Shown here piece after piece: positions 6,345 through 6,910 of a DNA stretch of 6,910 bases (position 1 is its first letter; every line of letters begins with the position of its first letter). The DNA comes from an uncultured Halioglobus sp. (GTDB taxonomy: Bacteria > Pseudomonadota > Gammaproteobacteria > Pseudomonadales > Halieaceae). The translations under genes were made by a program, and so were the position numbers. The DNA lies in contig CAJQQW010000446.1 of the NCBI GenBank assembly GCA_905480565.1, positions 1 to 6,910 on the forward strand, read 5' to 3'. The notes under the pieces are model-generated. The model worked only from the letters and a program-made list of their open reading frames with translations. It was not told the origin of the DNA and made no database searches.

Positions 6345-6909
6345 AGTCACCGTAATTAGTCGTTAATTTACTCACCACTTCATGAAAGCCATTCACCGTG
6401 TCTTGCACGATATCCTCGGCACTTTTCACCTCATCGATGCGCCCCACCACCTGCCCGGACAATGGTATAGCCGCTTCCATATCTCCACCAAAATATAGCT
6501 CAGGAATACCGGCCATATGTTCCATTGCATTGAATGAGCCGAGTGGCAGAAGTTCGGCGGTACGCTCCGTGCGCAGCGCACGCAGCGCAGGTCTCGATTG
6601 CTGATTGAGGAAGACGGTATCCGTTTCCTTCGCTGCCAAGACGGCCTGCTTCCAATTGTCATGTACTGGAGAGTCCGAGCAACTCAGCATACGAGTACCC
6701 ATCTGCACTCCCTCTGCACCCATGGCAAAAGCACCGGCCATAGACAGGCCGTCGCACATTCCACCAGCGGCGATAATCGGCAGGTCTGTGCGGGAGCGGA
6801 TCAAAGGCAGCAGAACCATTGTCGACACCGGGCTGGGATTTTTAAAGCCGCCGCCCTCGCCCCCTTCGACCACCAGACCATCGACTCCACAGTCGATGGC
6901 TTTCAGCGC
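6343..6909 (-). CDS. Nitronate monooxygenase-like flavoprotein (5' end outside window)
   Basis: The reading frame is open from the right edge (first full codon 6909-6907) to TGA at 6343-6345, giving 188 C-terminal residues of a protein usually about 320-380 long. The true start lies outside the window. Visible family blocks are CGVDGLVVEGGEGGGFKNP, PVSTMVLLPLI, LPIIAAGGMCDGLSMAGAFA, MGAEGVQMGTRML and SPVHDNWKQAVLAA. These are the FMN-phosphate-binding half of the 2-nitropropane dioxygenase/nitronate monooxygenase TIM barrel. Canonical nitronate monooxygenases have EAGGH here with a catalytic His; this protein has GGGF (Phe codon 6844-6846), so it may not oxidise nitronates. Possible alternatives in the same fold are NAD(P)H:quinone reductase or FabK-like enoyl reductase activity. 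It is cotranscribed with the acyl-CoA dehydrogenase, which points to a role in acyl or carbonyl catabolism, by inference. Confidence 0.9.
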   Translation of the reverse strand, partial: ALKAIDCGVDGLVVEGGEGGGFKNPSPVSTMVLLPLIRSRTDLPIIAAGGMCDGLSMAGAFAMGAEGVQMGTRMLSCSDSPVHDNWKQAVLAAKETDTVFLNQQSRPALRALRTERTAELLPLGSFNAMEHMAGIPELYFGGDMEAAIPLSGQVVGRIDEVKSAEDIVQDTVNGFHEVVSKLTTNYGD

Positions 6910-6910
6910 C

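Overview
The window looks like a chromosomal segment of a Gram-negative bacterium, most likely a marine-type gammaproteobacterium with catabolic habits (Halieaceae/Spongiibacteraceae-like). This is inferred from the long TonB-dependent receptor with an EEVIVTAQKK TonB box and from the mix of enzyme families. No rRNA or other phylogenetic marker is present, so the taxonomy is soft. All five intact or partial protein genes lie on the minus strand. No tRNA, CRISPR array, insertion sequence or phage gene was seen.

Layout, left to right. Positions 1-1948 hold a TonB-dependent outer-membrane receptor cut by the left edge (649 codons visible, C-terminus missing). Positions 1949-2243 are an intergenic leader with a weak candidate terminator. 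Positions 2244-3218 hold a luciferase-like (LLM class) flavin-dependent oxidoreductase, and 3300-4379 a dihydrodipicolinate-reductase/2,4-diaminopentanoate-dehydrogenase-like NAD(P)-dependent oxidoreductase. Just upstream of the latter is a good sigma70-like promoter whose -35 box lies inside a 22-bp near-perfect palindrome (4443-4464). On the other side of that palindrome, on the plus strand, 4512-4957 appears to be a decayed TetR-family regulator gene broken across all three frames. Positions 4958-5116 hold a four-copy heptamer repeat and a small hairpin but no gene. Positions 5117-6331 hold an acyl-CoA dehydrogenase of the ACAD10/11-like type. Positions 6343-6909 hold the C-terminal 188-189 codons of a nitronate-monooxygenase-like TIM-barrel flavoprotein cut by the right edge.

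There appear to be two transcription units. One is nitronate monooxygenase-like then acyl-CoA dehydrogenase: 11 nt separate stop and start, and the downstream Shine-Dalgarno overlaps the upstream stop. The other starts at the 4434-4461 promoter and reads the reductase, then the LLM oxidoreductase (81-nt gap), possibly ending before the receptor, which has its own strong Shine-Dalgarno. A receptor, two flavoenzymes acting on small organic molecules, a nicotinamide-dependent reductase and a beta-oxidation-type dehydrogenase together suggest uptake and breakdown of a hydrophobic or terpenoid/aromatic-like organic compound. The substrate cannot be read from the sequence.

The most interesting point is regulatory. 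The operator-promoter of the reductase looks intact, while the divergently placed gene that would be expected to encode its repressor looks like a pseudogene.
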